Shown: positions 42,838 to 55,225, counted from the stretch's first letter. The stretch: DNA of 64,000 nucleotides from Sphingobium lignivorans (GCF_014203955.1 NZ_JACHKA010000001.1:3880001-3944000), one strand, 5' to 3'. A program made the numbers and translations. Notes: generated from the letters alone by a model not told the origin.

Positions 42838-42857
42838 AATGTTATAATGTTACCATT
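42838..42857 (-). promoter_or_regulatory. Zur-like imperfect palindrome upstream of tonB-type gene
   Basis: AATGTTATAA-TGTTACCATT, half-sites matching at about 7 of 10 positions, 24 bp upstream of the TonB start in an AT-rich patch. The AATGTTATA half-site resembles proteobacterial Zur boxes. It also contains two direct copies of TAATGTTA. Confidence 0.35.
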
Positions 42858-43573
42858 TTGCGAGGGCAGATGCCAGTCCGAAACGAGCGTGGAGGGCCAG
42901 GAGGATGGGAGCGATGAAAATGCTATGGGGCCAGTTCCGGCCCCGTCCATGGAAACCGCCGGACAGGCTGATTCGCGAAGCGCCGGCGAGACTCAAGCCG
43001 CTGAGAGAGGAGGGAGAGCGACGGACGGCGCAAGCGCTCCATGACGGCCCGGCGATGCCGGTCCAACAAGGCACGGTGCCCTGAAAGTTGACAAAGATGA
43101 CGACACGTCCGGGTCATCTTCCCCTTCCATGAACTTTCGATGTGGCGGACAGCGGAGCCCGTCTCGGCAAGCCTGTGCGGCCGGCCGGATGATGGAACGC
43201 CAATCATGAGAAAGAACCGTGCCTTCCTGCGCCTGTTTCAAGAGCAAGCGTTCGGCGGGCCTGCCATGGCAGACGGCGTGTAGGACAGGGGAAAAGCGAA
43301 TCCGATCAGGCGATGGAGGGCAAGCACGCCCCGCGCACACTCGCCCGAGACGACCAGCGTCCTTCGGCGTCGCTGGCGCCCCCGGCTCCCGCAGGCAGGG
43401 CGGAACCTGCGGCAGCAAGGCTGTCGCGCCCGGCCCGACCACTTTCGAACAAGGAGCCTCAGGAGCTCCGGCCAATGAGTGCATTCGCTCGCGTCGCCCG
43501 GAAGAGCAGCGCCGCAAACCGCGTCATGGCGCGCGGCCTGGGGGTTCGAATATCCTCGGGCGGATGCGCCGGA
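42858..43573. other. Gene-free 716-bp interval with nested inverted repeats
   Basis: The gap between the TonB gene and the gltX stop. Open frames on both strands overlap one another, lack family resemblance and have no ribosome sites that I trust. The clearest structure is the nested repeat at 43083-43138. A short frame with ATG at 43207 (25 codons, MRKNRAFLRLF...) cannot be judged. I found no tRNA, SRP RNA or tmRNA by eye. Confidence 0.5.
43083..43138. repeat. Nested inverted repeats
   Basis: Outer arms GAAAGTT (43083-43089) and AACTTTC (43132-43138); inner arms AAGATGAC (43094-43101) and GTCATCTT (43113-43120), all perfect. The layout allows one long stem-loop in RNA or two stacked protein sites in DNA. 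Confidence 0.6.
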
Positions 43574-44926
43574 TCAGTCGGCCGCGACTTGCGCCGCCGC
43601 TGCCCGCAAGCGATCGAGCGCGCGCGCCTTGCCGATGATCGGCAGCAGCGCCGCCATGTCCGGCCCATGATCCATGCCGGTGAGCGCGAGTCGCAGCGGC
43701 AGGAACAGCGCCTTGCCCTTGCGGCCGGTCGCCTCCTTGAGCGCGCCCGTGAGCGCGCGCCAGGGATCGTCGCTGAAGTCCGCCTGCGCCAGCATGTCCG
43801 CAGCCTGAGCGAGAAAAGCGCGATCCTCTTCGCCCAGAGCGGCGACGGCGATGTCGCCTTCGAGCACCGGCAGCCAGTCCGCCGCCTGCGCGAGCGTCTC
43901 CAGATTGGGGCGAATCACTGGCCAGACCGCCGGCGTGACGGCTGCGGGCAGACGGTCTGCCACCGCCTCATAAGGAAGCAGGTGGACGATCCGCGTGTTC
44001 AGCCCGGACAATTCCTCTTCCGAGAAGCGCGCGGGCGCCCGGCCGAAGCGCGCGAAATCGAAATGTTCGATCAGCGGCGCCATGTCGGCAACCGGTTCCA
44101 CCGGATCGCTCGTGCCCAGTCGCGCCAGCAAGGCATTGATCGCCATCGGCTCGATGCCGGCATCGCGAAAATCGCTCACGCCGATCGCGCCCAGCCGCTT
44201 GGAGAGCTTGCCTTCGGCTCCGGTCAGCAGCGCCATGTGCGCGAACTGGGGCGTTTCGCCGCCAAGCGCCGCGAACATCTGGATCTGCGTCGCGGTGTTG
44301 GAGACATGGTCCTCGCCGCGCAGCACATGGGAAATGCCCATGTCGATGTCATCGATCACCGACGGCAGCATATAGAGCCAGCTGCCATCGGCGCGGCGGA
44401 TGACGGGATCGGAGAGCAGCTGCGGGTCGAAATGCTGGGGGCCCCGGACCAGATCGGTCCATTCGATGGCCGCCTCATGGTCCAGCCGGAAGCGCCAGTG
44501 CGGCCTCTCGCCCGCCGCTTCCCGCGCGGCGATCTCCTCCGGCGTCAGCGCCAGCGCCGCACGATCGTAAACCGGGGGAAGGCCCCGCCCGAGGAGGATC
44601 TTGCGACGGATCTCCAGCTCCTGCGCGGTCTCGAAGCAGGGATAGACCCGGCCGGCCGCGCGCAGCGCCTGGAATTTTTCCTCATAAAGAGCGAAGCGCG
44701 CGGACTGGCGCACCTCGCCATCCATATCGAGGCCGAGCCAGGCGAGATCGGCGCGGATGCTTTCGACGAAGCGCTCCTCGCTGCGCGCCGTGTCGGTATC
44801 GTCGATCCGCAGCAGGCACTTGCCGCCCATCTTGCGGGCCCACAGCCAGTTGTGCAGCGCCGCGCGGATATTGCCGACATGCAGCTTGCCGGTCGGCGAC
44901 GGCGCGAAGCGGGTAATGACGGTCAT
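43574..44926 (-). CDS. gltX: Glutamate--tRNA ligase
   Basis: Class I aminoacyl-tRNA synthetase of 450 residues. The HIGH-type motif is PSPTGKLHVGNI at 9-20 and the KMSKS-type motif is KLSKR at 240-244; LLRIDDTDTARS near 38-49 is also diagnostic. Alphaproteobacteria often hold two GltX copies, and which one this is cannot be told. The ATG at 44926 is preferred because synthetases begin just before TRFAPSPTG. It starts 4 bp after nadE ends. Confidence 0.95.
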   Translation of the reverse strand: MTVITRFAPSPTGKLHVGNIRAALHNWLWARKMGGKCLLRIDDTDTARSEERFVESIRADLAWLGLDMDGEVRQSARFALYEEKFQALRAAGRVYPCFETAQELEIRRKILLGRGLPPVYDRAALALTPEEIAAREAAGERPHWRFRLDHEAAIEWTDLVRGPQHFDPQLLSDPVIRRADGSWLYMLPSVIDDIDMGISHVLRGEDHVSNTATQIQMFAALGGETPQFAHMALLTGAEGKLSKRLGAIGVSDFRDAGIEPMAINALLARLGTSDPVEPVADMAPLIEHFDFARFGRAPARFSEEELSGLNTRIVHLLPYEAVADRLPAAVTPAVWPVIRPNLETLAQAADWLPVLEGDIAVAALGEEDRAFLAQAADMLAQADFSDDPWRALTGALKEATGRKGKALFLPLRLALTGMDHGPDMAALLPIIGKARALDRLRAAAAQVAAD

Positions 44927-44930
44927 GCTC

Positions 44931-46601
44931 TCAGTGCCCCGTCCGGAACGCATTGGTGATCGGGTAGCGCCGGTCGCGGCCGAAGTTCCGCCCGCCCAGC
45001 TTGACGCCCGGGGGAGACTGGCGGCGCTTGTACTCCGCGACATAAAGCAGGCGCTCGATCCGGGTGACCGTCTCGCGCTCGAACCCCATGGCGACGAGCT
45101 GGTCGACCGATTTCTCCTGCTCGACCAGACCATAGAGGATCGGATCGAGAACCTCATAAGGCGGCAGGCTGTCCGAATCCTTCTGGTCCTCGCGCAGCTC
45201 GGCGGTCGGCGGCTTGGTGATGACCCGCTCGGGCATCACCGGCCCATCCGGCCCCAGCGCGAGGCCCGGCCTTGCCGCGTTGCGCCAGCGCGAGAGATCG
45301 AACACCGTGGTCTTGTAGGCGTCCTTGAGCACCGAATAGCCGCCCGCCATGTCCCCATAAATGGTGGCATAGCCCACGCTCATCTCGCTCTTGTTGCCCG
45401 TGGTCAGCAGCATGTGGCCGAACTTGTTCGAGAGCGCCATCAGCGTGACGCCGCGAATGCGCGACTGGATATTCTCCTCGGTGAGATCGGCGGCGCGCCC
45501 TTCGAAGACCTGCGCCAGCATGTCGTCGAAGGCTTCCACGGCCGGCGCGATTGGGACGGTATCCAGCCGGCAGCCGAGCAACCGCGCACATTCGGCGGCA
45601 TCATCGAGACTGTCCTGGCTGGTGAAGCGCGAGGGCATCATGACGCACCACACGCGCTCGGCGCCCAGCGCATCCACGGCGACGGCTGCGCTCAGCGCGC
45701 TGTCGATGCCGCCCGAGAGACCAAGCACCACGCCGGGGAAGCGGTTGCGGTTCACATAATCGCGCAAGCCCACGACCATGGCATGATAGATGTCGGCCGG
45801 ATGCTCGTCGAGCGCATGGACCTCGCCGGGCTTGCAGAACCATTTGCCGTCCGTTTCATCGCGCACCCAGTCGGTGACGACGAGCGCTTCCTCCCAGTCG
45901 GGTAGCATGTGCGCGATGTCGCCGTCCGCATTGAGGACGAAGGAGGCGCCATCGAACACCAGCTCGTCCTGCCCGCCGACGCGATTGAGATAGAGGATCG
46001 GCAGGCCGGTTTCCTCGACTCGCCGGGCACAGACGCCCTTGATACGGAAATCATCCTTGGCGACCTCATAGGGACTGCCGTTGACGGTGATGAGGATTTC
46101 GGCCCCTTTCTCCGCCAGATGACCGGTCACGAAGGGGAACCAGATATCCTCGCAGACCGGCAGACCGAGCCTGACGCCGCGAAACATGACGGGGTCGGGC
46201 AGCGGACCGGGCGCGAAGAGCCGCTTCTCGTCGAACGTGCCATAGTTGGGCAGCTCGCGCTTCTGCCGGATGGCGACGATCTCGCCCCCGTCCAGCAGCG
46301 CCACGCAATTGAACAGCAACCCCTGGTTGGCAATCACCGTGCCGACGAGCATGGCAGGTCCACCGTCCGCCGTCGCCTCGGCCAGCCGGCGCAGCTCGAT
46401 TTCCGCGCGCGCGGCAAGCGCGGGCTTGAGGACCAGATCCTCCGGCGGATAGCCGATGAGCTGAAGCTCGGGATAGACGACCAGATCAGCCTGCTGTTCC
46501 CGGGCTTTTTGACGGCAGGCGAGCATCGCGTCGGCATTGCCGGCGAGATCGCCCATCGTCTGGTTGAGCTGGGCCATGGCAATACGGAGACGATCGGTCA
46601 T
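44931..46601 (-). CDS. nadE: NAD+ synthase (glutamine-hydrolysing)
   Basis: Final step of NAD synthesis. The 556-residue two-domain enzyme has a nitrilase-type glutaminase with triad E45 (YPELQ), K114 (KRELPNYG) and C150 (PVCEDIW). This is followed by the synthetase domain with SGGIDSALS from 296 and [22 protein letters not shown] further on. Ammonia from glutamine would be channelled between domains. It is in tandem with gltX. Confidence 0.96.
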   Translation of the reverse strand: MTDRLRIAMAQLNQTMGDLAGNADAMLACRQKAREQQADLVVYPELQLIGYPPEDLVLKPALAARAEIELRRLAEATADGGPAMLVGTVIANQGLLFNCVALLDGGEIVAIRQKRELPNYGTFDEKRLFAPGPLPDPVMFRGVRLGLPVCEDIWFPFVTGHLAEKGAEILITVNGSPYEVAKDDFRIKGVCARRVEETGLPILYLNRVGGQDELVFDGASFVLNADGDIAHMLPDWEEALVVTDWVRDETDGKWFCKPGEVHALDEHPADIYHAMVVGLRDYVNRNRFPGVVLGLSGGIDSALSAAVAVDALGAERVWCVMMPSRFTSQDSLDDAAECARLLGCRLDTVPIAPAVEAFDDMLAQVFEGRAADLTEENIQSRIRGVTLMALSNKFGHMLLTTGNKSEMSVGYATIYGDMAGGYSVLKDAYKTTVFDLSRWRNAARPGLALGPDGPVMPERVITKPPTAELREDQKDSDSLPPYEVLDPILYGLVEQEKSVDQLVAMGFERETVTRIERLLYVAEYKRRQSPPGVKLGGRNFGRDRRYPITNAFRTGH

Positions 46602-46736
46602 GGCGCGGCTCTAGACCATTTTGAGTGCAGGGCAAATCGCCAGGAACCTGTCGTCAAAGCGTCACAAGCCGCTTTTCACGGCCCCTCTGCGCCGCTAGAG
46701 GAGCCGCGACCTCCATTCCCGACACAAGGCACCGCC

Positions 46737-47672
46737 ATGAAGATCATCTCCGGCAACGGCAATCTGCCGCTCGCTCAGGCTATCGCGGACTATGTCGAGC
46801 TGCCGCTGACCAATGCGAGCGTGCGGCGCTTCGCCGACGAGGAGATCTTCGTCGAGATTCACGAGAATGTGCGCGGCGAGGATGTCTTCGTCATCCAGTC
46901 GACCAGCTATCCCGCCAACGACAATCTCATGGAACTGCTCATCATGATCGACGCGCTCAAGCGCGCGTCGGCCAAGCGGATCACGGCGGTCGTCCCCTAT
47001 TTCGGCTATGCGCGGCAGGACCGGAAGCCCGGGCCACGCACGCCGATCTCCGCCAAGCTGGTGGCCAATCTCATCACCACGGCGGGCGCCAACCGCGTGC
47101 TCTCGGTCGATCTCCATGCCGGACAGATCCAGGGTTTCTTCGACATTCCCACAGACAATCTGTTCGGTGCGCCGGTCATGTCCGCCGATATCCAGGCGCG
47201 GTTCCCGAACGACAATCTCATGGTCGTCTCGCCCGACGTGGGCGGTGTGGTCCGGGCCCGGGCGCTGGCCAAGCGGCTGGACAACGCACCGCTCGCCATC
47301 GTCGACAAGCGTCGCGAGCGCGCGGGCGAATCGGAAGTCATGAACATCATCGGCGATGTGAAGGGGCGCTTCTGCATCCTGATCGACGATATCGTCGATT
47401 CCGCCGGCACGCTGTGCAATGCCGCCGGGGCACTCAAGGCGGCCGGCGCGACCGATGTCGTCGCTTATGTGACGCATGGCGTCCTGTCCGGCGGCGCGGT
47501 GGCGCGGGTCGAGGGATCGCAGCTGCATGAGCTGGTCATCACCGATTCGATCCAGGCGACCGACGCGGTCCGCTCTTCCTCGCGCATCCGCCAGCTTCCC
47601 ATTGCACCGCTGCTCGGTGAAGCGATCCGCCGGATCGCGGACGAGAGTTCGGTCAGCTCGCTGTTCGACTGA
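46737..47672 (+). CDS. prs: Ribose-phosphate pyrophosphokinase
   Basis: Makes PRPP from ribose-5-phosphate and ATP. The 311-residue protein has the N-terminal [17 protein letters not shown], the ATP-site segment [25 protein letters not shown], and the PRPP loop [18 protein letters not shown] near 215-232. It is divergent from nadE across a 135-bp gap. The start is fixed by family alignment; the long upstream open frame is antisense to nadE. Confidence 0.97.
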   Translation: MKIISGNGNLPLAQAIADYVELPLTNASVRRFADEEIFVEIHENVRGEDVFVIQSTSYPANDNLMELLIMIDALKRASAKRITAVVPYFGYARQDRKPGPRTPISAKLVANLITTAGANRVLSVDLHAGQIQGFFDIPTDNLFGAPVMSADIQARFPNDNLMVVSPDVGGVVRARALAKRLDNAPLAIVDKRRERAGESEVMNIIGDVKGRFCILIDDIVDSAGTLCNAAGALKAAGATDVVAYVTHGVLSGGAVARVEGSQLHELVITDSIQATDAVRSSSRIRQLPIAPLLGEAIRRIADESSVSSLFD

Positions 47673-47694
47673 GGTTCGCTGCTGCCTTGTTCTC

Positions 47695-47865
47695 TCAGAG
47701 CCCGGCGTCGATCCGGCGCAGCCGCAAGGTGGCGCCGATGAAGCCCAGAGAGCAGATCAGCAAGGCCCAGCGCGCCGCCTCGGGCGCCGAACGCAGCAAC
47801 ATGGCAGCCGCCAGCGCTCCGCACACGACGGCGATCCTCCCCGCGACCATTCCATAGCCGGACAT
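47695..47865 (-). CDS. Small two-helix membrane protein
   Basis: A 56-residue protein with hydrophobic segments at about 7-22 (VAGRIAVVCGALAAAMLL) and 32-47 (WALLICSLGFIGATL), separated by RSAPEAAR, and a basic tail LRLRRIDAGL. A good GGAGG lies seven bases before the ATG at 47865. The frame is open much further upstream, but without a ribosome site or conservation that I recognise. Family unknown. It is convergent with prs. Confidence 0.6.
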   Translation of the reverse strand: MSGYGMVAGRIAVVCGALAAAMLLRSAPEAARWALLICSLGFIGATLRLRRIDAGL

Positions 47866-48129
47866 CGACTTGCCTCCGCCTCTCTCAGCGCCTGCCTTCC
47901 ATGCGCCGGTCCTTATGAAAGGCCGCGCTGAATGGCCAATGACAATCGCCGTCATCAGCGGCCGGTGCTGTGCGATTTCGGGGCGGGACAGACGGTTTTC
48001 GGGACGAGTGTGTCGGCCAATCCACAGAGCAGCGCGAGCGAGCGCCTCGCAGGGCGATGAAAGCGCGGCGCCCTGCCCCCGCCACGCCGAAGGCTGGCCT
48101 TGCGCGCAAGGCGCTGCCATGAGGGCAGG

Positions 48130-49322
48130 ATGAGTCTGGCCGCCTTGCCTGCCCGGGCCGATGCGCCCTTCGTCCTGCTGGACGATGCCAGCCCGCAAGG
48201 GTCCGGCTTCGCCACGCTCTTTCGCGATCCGCTGAAGGTCGTGACAGCGCAGCGCCTAGAGGATGTGCTCCCCGCGCTTTTGGACATCGAGGCCGCGACC
48301 CGCGCAGGGCTGCATGCGGCGGGTTATCTTTCCTATGCGGCCGGCCATGCCTTCGAACCGCGCCTCGCAGGCCATGCGCCGCGCGAGGGGGACAGCGGGC
48401 CGCTGCTCTGGTTCGGCCTGTTCGACGCGCTGCAACAGGTGCCGCGTGACGCCGTGCCGGACCTGCTGCCTTCCCCGAATGAAACGACGATCGGGCCGGT
48501 GGAGCCGCTCGTCTCGCGCGCCGACTATGGCGAAGCGATCGCCCGGGTGCTGGACTATATCCGCGCGGGCGACATCTATCAGGCGAACCTCACTTTCCTG
48601 GCCGCCGTGTCGATCGACGGCGATCCGCTCGCTGCCTATGCGGCCATCCGACCCCATGCCGCGGCGGGCTATGGCGCGATCATCCGGCATGACGGGCGGC
48701 ACGTGCTTTCCTTCTCGCCGGAGAGCTTCTTCGCGCTCGAGAAGGGACGGATCGAAACGCGGCCCATGAAAGGCACGGCCCGGCGGCTGGCGGACCCGGC
48801 CGAGGATGCCGCCGCGATCGCCCATCTCGCCAGCGACCCCAAGCAGCGGGCCGAGAATCTCATGATCGTCGACCTGCTGCGCAACGACCTTTCCCGCGTC
48901 ACCACCGCAGGCAGCGTGCGCGTACCCGCCCTGTTTCGCGTCGAAACCTATCCGACCATCCATCAGATGATCTCCGTGGTGGAAGGGCAACTGCGCGAGG
49001 ATGTCAGCCCGGTCGATGCGCTGCGGGCCCTGTTCCCCTGCGGCTCCATCACCGGCGCGCCCAAGCTGCGCGCCATGGAAGTGATCCGGGAAGTGGAACG
49101 CTTCGGGCGCGGACTCTACACCGGCAGCATTGGCCATGTCGCTCCGGACGGCAGCGCCCGCTTCAATGTCGCGATCCGCACCATTTCTCTGGAACCGGGC
49201 ACAAACCGGGGCATATTGGGGCTCGGCTCGGGCGTGGTTGCGGACAGCGCGCCGGATGCCGAATGGCAGGAGTGCCTTGACAAGGCGCGCTTCGTGACGG
49301 CGCGGCCGGGAGAGGAGCAGGC

Positions 49323-49326
<4 letters not shown>
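48130..49326 (+). CDS. pabB: Aminodeoxychorismate synthase component I
   Basis: Chorismate-utilising enzyme of folate synthesis that makes 4-amino-4-deoxychorismate. The 398-residue protein has the catalytic core YIRAGDIYQANLTF, SFSPESFFALEKGRIETRPMKGTARR, ENLMIVDLLRNDLSRV and CGSITGAPKLRAMEVI. The ATG at 48130 follows GGCAGG. It overlaps the next gene by GTGA. No glutamine amidotransferase (pabA) is adjacent, so PabA must come from elsewhere. Confidence 0.93.
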
Positions 49327-51235
<1,909 letters not shown>

Positions 51236-51344
51236 ACCGTCGCCCGGCCGCCCTCAAACCGTTACCGGCTCGTTAACCAGGGCCCGGTGAGCGCCGTTAA
51301 CCATTTTCAGCGATTCTCTTCCTCACCAGAAGAGGTCGCAGAAG

Positions 51345-51752
51345 ATGGGATCGACGCAAACGGATGAAGCCGCGCCCAGTGCAGGGCGCCGGACAAGATG
51401 GCTCAACGGGTTGCACGCGTCGATCCTGTCTCTCCTGACCATGGCCCTGCCGGCGCATGCCGCGCCTGCGGACACCCGCATCGCGGATCGTTCGGCGCAA
51501 TTCAGGCTCGCGCCTGAAGGATATGTCGAGGGTCCGGAACTGGCGCAGGCGGCAGCACAGGCCAGCATTCTCCCGATGGACGTCCCCGCGCCGCGAGGCC
51601 GCGCGCCTCAGCCTGCAGCCGACAATGGCGTGGGTGCGCTATCCGGCCTGCTCGCGCTCGGCCCCGAACTGCGGCTCCTCCTCAATGACCGGATCAGCAC
51701 CGCGATCGCCGAGCGGGTGATGCTGGGTCTGCGCTTCGCCCGGCATTTCTGA
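51345..51752 (+). CDS. Hypothetical exported protein
   Basis: A 135-residue protein with a long basic lead (1-21), a hydrophobic segment LHASILSLLTMALPAHAAPA (about 23-42) that looks like a late signal peptide cut after AHA, and a mature part of about 95 residues. The mature part has an Ala/Pro-rich middle and an amphipathic C-terminus (LLALGPELRLLLNDRISTAIAERVMLG-type). AGAAGAGG precedes the ATG. I recognise no family. The preceding gap has two GTTAACC motifs. Confidence 0.55.
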   Translation: MGSTQTDEAAPSAGRRTRWLNGLHASILSLLTMALPAHAAPADTRIADRSAQFRLAPEGYVEGPELAQAAAQASILPMDVPAPRGRAPQPAADNGVGALSGLLALGPELRLLLNDRISTAIAERVMLGLRFARHF

Positions 51753-51898
51753 ACGCCCCCGAAAAGAGAGGCCCCGGCCTCAGCGGGGCGCCATCTCACC
51801 GTGCCCGAATGCCGCCCGCCAGGCGATGTGCCTTGAAACGGGGCCCTGCCGCTCCCAGTTCCATCATGGAAACGACATCCGATGTCGGGGAGAAAGCC

Positions 51899-52588
51899 AT
51901 GCGTTCCCTGCTCGCCGCGATCCTGCTTGCCGGGCAGGGCCTTGCCCTTGCCGCCTTCTCCGCTTCCGCACCGGCGGCAGCCGCGGAGCGCCCGCGCCTT
52001 GCCCCGGTCCCCGCGCTCGACGAACCGGAAACCGGAAGGAACGCCACGGCCTATTTCGCCGGTGGGTGCTTCTGGGGGGTCGAGGGCGTCTTCTCCCATG
52101 TGAAGGGCGTGAAGCGCGTCCTGTCCGGCTATGGCGGCGGGCCGCCGGAGATGCGCGTGACCTATGACCGCGTGGGGACGGGGCGCACCGGCTATGCCGA
52201 GGCCGTGCGCGTCATCTATGATCCCGCCGAAGTGAGCTACGGCACGCTGCTGCGCATCTTCTTCTCGGTGATCGCCGATCCCACGACGCTTGACCGGCAA
52301 GGTCCGGACCATGGCACGCAATATCGATCGGCCCTGTTTCCGCAAAGCGAGGCGCAGGCCAGAACGGCGCAGGCCTATATCGCCCAGCTGGACGAATCAG
52401 GCCTGTGGGACGCGCCGGTCGTCACGCGCACCGAAGCCGTGCGGCGCTTCCAGCCGGCCGAGACCTATCATCAGGATTTCATGCGCAAGAATCCCGACCA
52501 CCCCTATATCCGGCGCTGGGACGCGCCCAAGCTGGCAGCATTCAAGGCCTTGTTGCCGGCTCTCTACAAGCCGGCGGCCTCACCCTGA
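51899..52588 (+). CDS. msrA: Exported peptide methionine sulfoxide reductase A
   Basis: Reduces methionine-S-sulfoxide. The 229-residue protein begins with a signal peptide (MRSLLAAILLAGQGLALAAFSASAPAAAA), so it is a periplasmic form. The catalytic motif GGCFWG has C57, and the domain continues through GYGGG, GRTGYAEAVRVIYDPA, GPDHGTQYRSALF and AETYHQDF. The ATG at 51899 has GGGGAG before it and begins the signal peptide. The last 25 bases overlap the convergent glycosyltransferase gene. Confidence 0.93.
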   Translation: MRSLLAAILLAGQGLALAAFSASAPAAAAERPRLAPVPALDEPETGRNATAYFAGGCFWGVEGVFSHVKGVKRVLSGYGGGPPEMRVTYDRVGTGRTGYAEAVRVIYDPAEVSYGTLLRIFFSVIADPTTLDRQGPDHGTQYRSALFPQSEAQARTAQAYIAQLDESGLWDAPVVTRTEAVRRFQPAETYHQDFMRKNPDHPYIRRWDAPKLAAFKALLPALYKPAASP

Positions 52589-53667
52589 GCGGAGGACGTG
52601 AAGGCAGGCAGGCGCTTGTGGCGTCCGATCTCGACGACGCGCGGCCATATCATGTCCAAGGCCGCGCCCCAGCCGATGGTGTCACGGTGCGCCAGATTGG
52701 CGGCGCGCACCTCCGCAGATGATTTCGTCATCTGCCGGCGCATCGCCTCGATCAATGAGTCGGCATTCCCGGCCTCGTAGAGTTCGTTCTGCGGCTGCGG
52801 CACGATCTCCCGGTTGGCGCCGAGGTCCGCCGCGAGGATGCCGGTGCCGAAGGTGAGGGCCAGGGGGACAAGCCCCGAATTGAGGTGATGGCCGAGCCGG
52901 GGAATGATGATCGTATCGGCCGCTTCCAATATGCCGACCAGCGTCGAGTCGTCGACCTGCCCGCCCAGCCGGCTGATCCTGCGATCGCGCAACCAGAGGC
53001 GGTGAGCAACCTTGCCGGCAGTCCGTCGCACGGGGTCCAGACCGCTCCACGACGGGCCTGACGCGAGCAGCAGCCGCGCCGAGGGATCACGCAGGCGAGA
53101 CCAGGCGGCACGAACGAGGTTCATCTCCGCAGGCAGGCGCATCGCGCCGCAGACCGCGAAGACATGCTCGTCCGGCTTCACGCCGAATTGCGCGCGGGCA
53201 GCCTCCCGGCCGCGCATCAGCGGGAGCAGGTGATCGTAGGTGTTGAGCGGCTGGACGATCTGCCGGGCCTGCGGGATGGCCGGATACTGCTCTGCATATC
53301 GCTCGCGCGAATAGCCCGAGAAATGGCAAAGCAGATCGACCCGCTCATAGAAGGCATTGAAATAGATCGACTCCGGGCCATCCAGCCGTTCCGCGCGGTG
53401 CGGCACCAGATTGTGGACCGTCGCCACGATCACCGCGCGCTGCTTCCACCAGTCGAGCAGCTCCAGCACCTTGTCCGTGCGCGCCTTGTCGCGCGCGCTC
53501 CAGCCGGCCAGTTCCTCGGGCCAGTGAACGTGAACAACATCGAACCGGCCGAAGGCGGGATCGAGATTGGGTACGCCCGCGGTCACGTCGAGGCCGCGCG
53601 CGTGGTAAGCATGGGTGAGCGCCGGACTGAAGGTCTGGTCGTTCGAGGCCATGAGCACGCGAGTCAT
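52564..53667 (-). CDS. Glycosyltransferase (GT-B fold, GT4-like)
   Basis: A 367-residue protein with an N-terminal Rossmann-like half (VLMASNDQTFSPALTHAYHARGLDV, then FDVVHVHWPEEL) and a C-terminal nucleotide-sugar-binding half ending in LVPLALTFGTGILAADLGANREIV, equivalent to the EX7E-region loop of GT4 enzymes. The usual first Glu of EX7E is not obvious, so the exact family is uncertain. GGAGGG precedes the ATG at 53667. It lies 49 bp downstream of the flippase gene on the same strand. Confidence 0.8.
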   Translation of the reverse strand: MTRVLMASNDQTFSPALTHAYHARGLDVTAGVPNLDPAFGRFDVVHVHWPEELAGWSARDKARTDKVLELLDWWKQRAVIVATVHNLVPHRAERLDGPESIYFNAFYERVDLLCHFSGYSRERYAEQYPAIPQARQIVQPLNTYDHLLPLMRGREAARAQFGVKPDEHVFAVCGAMRLPAEMNLVRAAWSRLRDPSARLLLASGPSWSGLDPVRRTAGKVAHRLWLRDRRISRLGGQVDDSTLVGILEAADTIIIPRLGHHLNSGLVPLALTFGTGILAADLGANREIVPQPQNELYEAGNADSLIEAMRRQMTKSSAEVRAANLAHRDTIGWGAALDMIWPRVVEIGRHKRLPAFTSSAQGEAAGL

Positions 53668-53716
53668 GGGCGGTCCCTCCATGGGGAAGCCGGACCGGCA
53701 GCGGCGACGACCCGCA

Positions 53717-55225
53717 TCATCGCGACCTCAGCGGCTGGGGTCGGCGCAGCCGCGCAAGCGCCTGGCCCAGAAGGTCCCGCACTTCCTTCTCGGGCCCTTG
53801 CGGATAGCCCTGCAGACGCCAGAAGAGCCAGTGCGACCCGAGATAGAGAATGGCGCCCGTCGCGGCGAGTATGATGACCTCGGATATCAGGTACAGCGGA
53901 CCGGGATGGGCAGCCGTGAAGGCCAGGCGTCGACAGGCCGTCACGCCGACGATCATGACGGCAATGGCACCCAGCGTGCGCAGATTGCTGCCGAACTGGG
54001 TCCTGAGGCCCAGCCCCGACAGCCGGCGGACCAGTTCCATGTTCATGATGGTGGAAACCGTCCCGCTGACCATGCGCGCCACGACAAGGCCCGGCAGGCC
54101 GCCGAAGAACAGGCCGGTCAGGATGATGGGCAGCCGCACGAAGAAGACCCAGAGGTCGCGGTGAAACAGGTTCTTTGTCGCCCCGAGCGACATCGCGAGC
54201 GGCTGCACGACGGAACCGAAGGTCTGGAAGGCGAAGATCGAGGAAAGCGCCTGGATGATGGGCACCGCCGGCAGCCATTTGTCACCCATCGCGACTCTCA
54301 CCAGCGGTTCGGCCACCAGCGCGAAACCCACGCCGACGGGCAGCGCCATCGCGGTGATGAGGCCTTGCGCGCGCTGATAGGCCGCCCGCAGGCGTGCCGG
54401 ATCATCGGATATGCGGCTGAACGCAGGGAACAGCGTGAGCCGAAGAGGATTGGTCGCTTCCCGGGTCGGCATCTGCGCGAGATTGTCGCCCACCGAATAA
54501 TATCCCAGCTCGGACCGCCCCAGCAGCTTGCCGATCAACAGTTGATCGAAACGCCAGTTGATCGTGTTGACGGTCTGGCCAAGCGTCAGCCAGAACGAGA
54601 AGGACCATAGTTCCCGCGCATGACGCAAGCCGAAGCGCGGCAGGAACGGCATGATCATGTAGGATATCGCCAGCCCGACCAGCTGCCCGGCCATTCCCCC
54701 GAGAATCAGGGCCCAGTAGTTGCGATAATAGACCGCGACACCGATCGAGACGATGACCGTCGCCAGCCGCATGCCCACGTTGAGCAGAAAATCCTGCCAG
54801 AAGATCAGTTGTCGCTGCAGCATGACCCGGCGCGGATTGCTCAGGCCACCGAGGAAGACCCCGAACGCGATCGCATAGATCACCCATTCCAGCCGCGCAT
54901 CCTCGTAAAGCAGGGCAAGGGGATGAGCAGCCAGGGCGAGCATGGCGGCAATGACAAGGCCCCGGAGGAAACCCAGCGTCCAGGCGGTATTCAGATGGTC
55001 GTCATCAGGCGCGCGATGATGAACGAGCGCCTGCGCCAGGGACATTTCCGTGACGGCCATGATGATCGCCTGGATCGTGGTACCGATCGCCACGAGGCCG
55101 AAATCATCGGGTGTCAGCAACCGGGCAAGGACGATCGTGCTCGCCCAGCCGAGCGCATTGACGATCGCGCGGGCACCGGAAAGCCACAGGCTGCCCTTGA
55201 TGATCTGCCCGGCAACGCTCGACAC
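53717..55225 (-). CDS. Polysaccharide flippase (MOP superfamily), GTG start
   Basis: A 502-residue membrane protein with about 14 hydrophobic segments. LARLLTPDDFGLVAIGTTIQ near 34-53 corresponds to the family motif also seen in the flippase at 176-1690. Further family features are the NPLRLTLFPAFSRI segment and a soluble tail from about 475. It starts on GTG at 55225 with AAGGGAA before it. Glycosyltransferases and a sulfotransferase around it suggest a local polysaccharide pathway. Confidence 0.88.
   Translation of the reverse strand: MSSVAGQIIKGSLWLSGARAIVNALGWASTIVLARLLTPDDFGLVAIGTTIQAIIMAVTEMSLAQALVHHRAPDDDHLNTAWTLGFLRGLVIAAMLALAAHPLALLYEDARLEWVIYAIAFGVFLGGLSNPRRVMLQRQLIFWQDFLLNVGMRLATVIVSIGVAVYYRNYWALILGGMAGQLVGLAISYMIMPFLPRFGLRHARELWSFSFWLTLGQTVNTINWRFDQLLIGKLLGRSELGYYSVGDNLAQMPTREATNPLRLTLFPAFSRISDDPARLRAAYQRAQGLITAMALPVGVGFALVAEPLVRVAMGDKWLPAVPIIQALSSIFAFQTFGSVVQPLAMSLGATKNLFHRDLWVFFVRLPIILTGLFFGGLPGLVVARMVSGTVSTIMNMELVRRLSGLGLRTQFGSNLRTLGAIAVMIVGVTACRRLAFTAAHPGPLYLISEVIILAATGAILYLGSHWLFWRLQGYPQGPEKEVRDLLGQALARLRRPQPLRSR

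Noticed and set aside
43500-43573. tRNA-like sequence with GGTTCGAAT and complementary CGCCCG/CGGGCG ends
   Set aside because: No proper D arm, the T stem does not pair well, and the candidate anticodon loop has eight bases; about five nucleotides too short.
51270-51310. CtrA binding site from two GTTAACC motifs
   Set aside because: The motifs are about 24 bp apart and do not fit TTAA-N7-TTAA.
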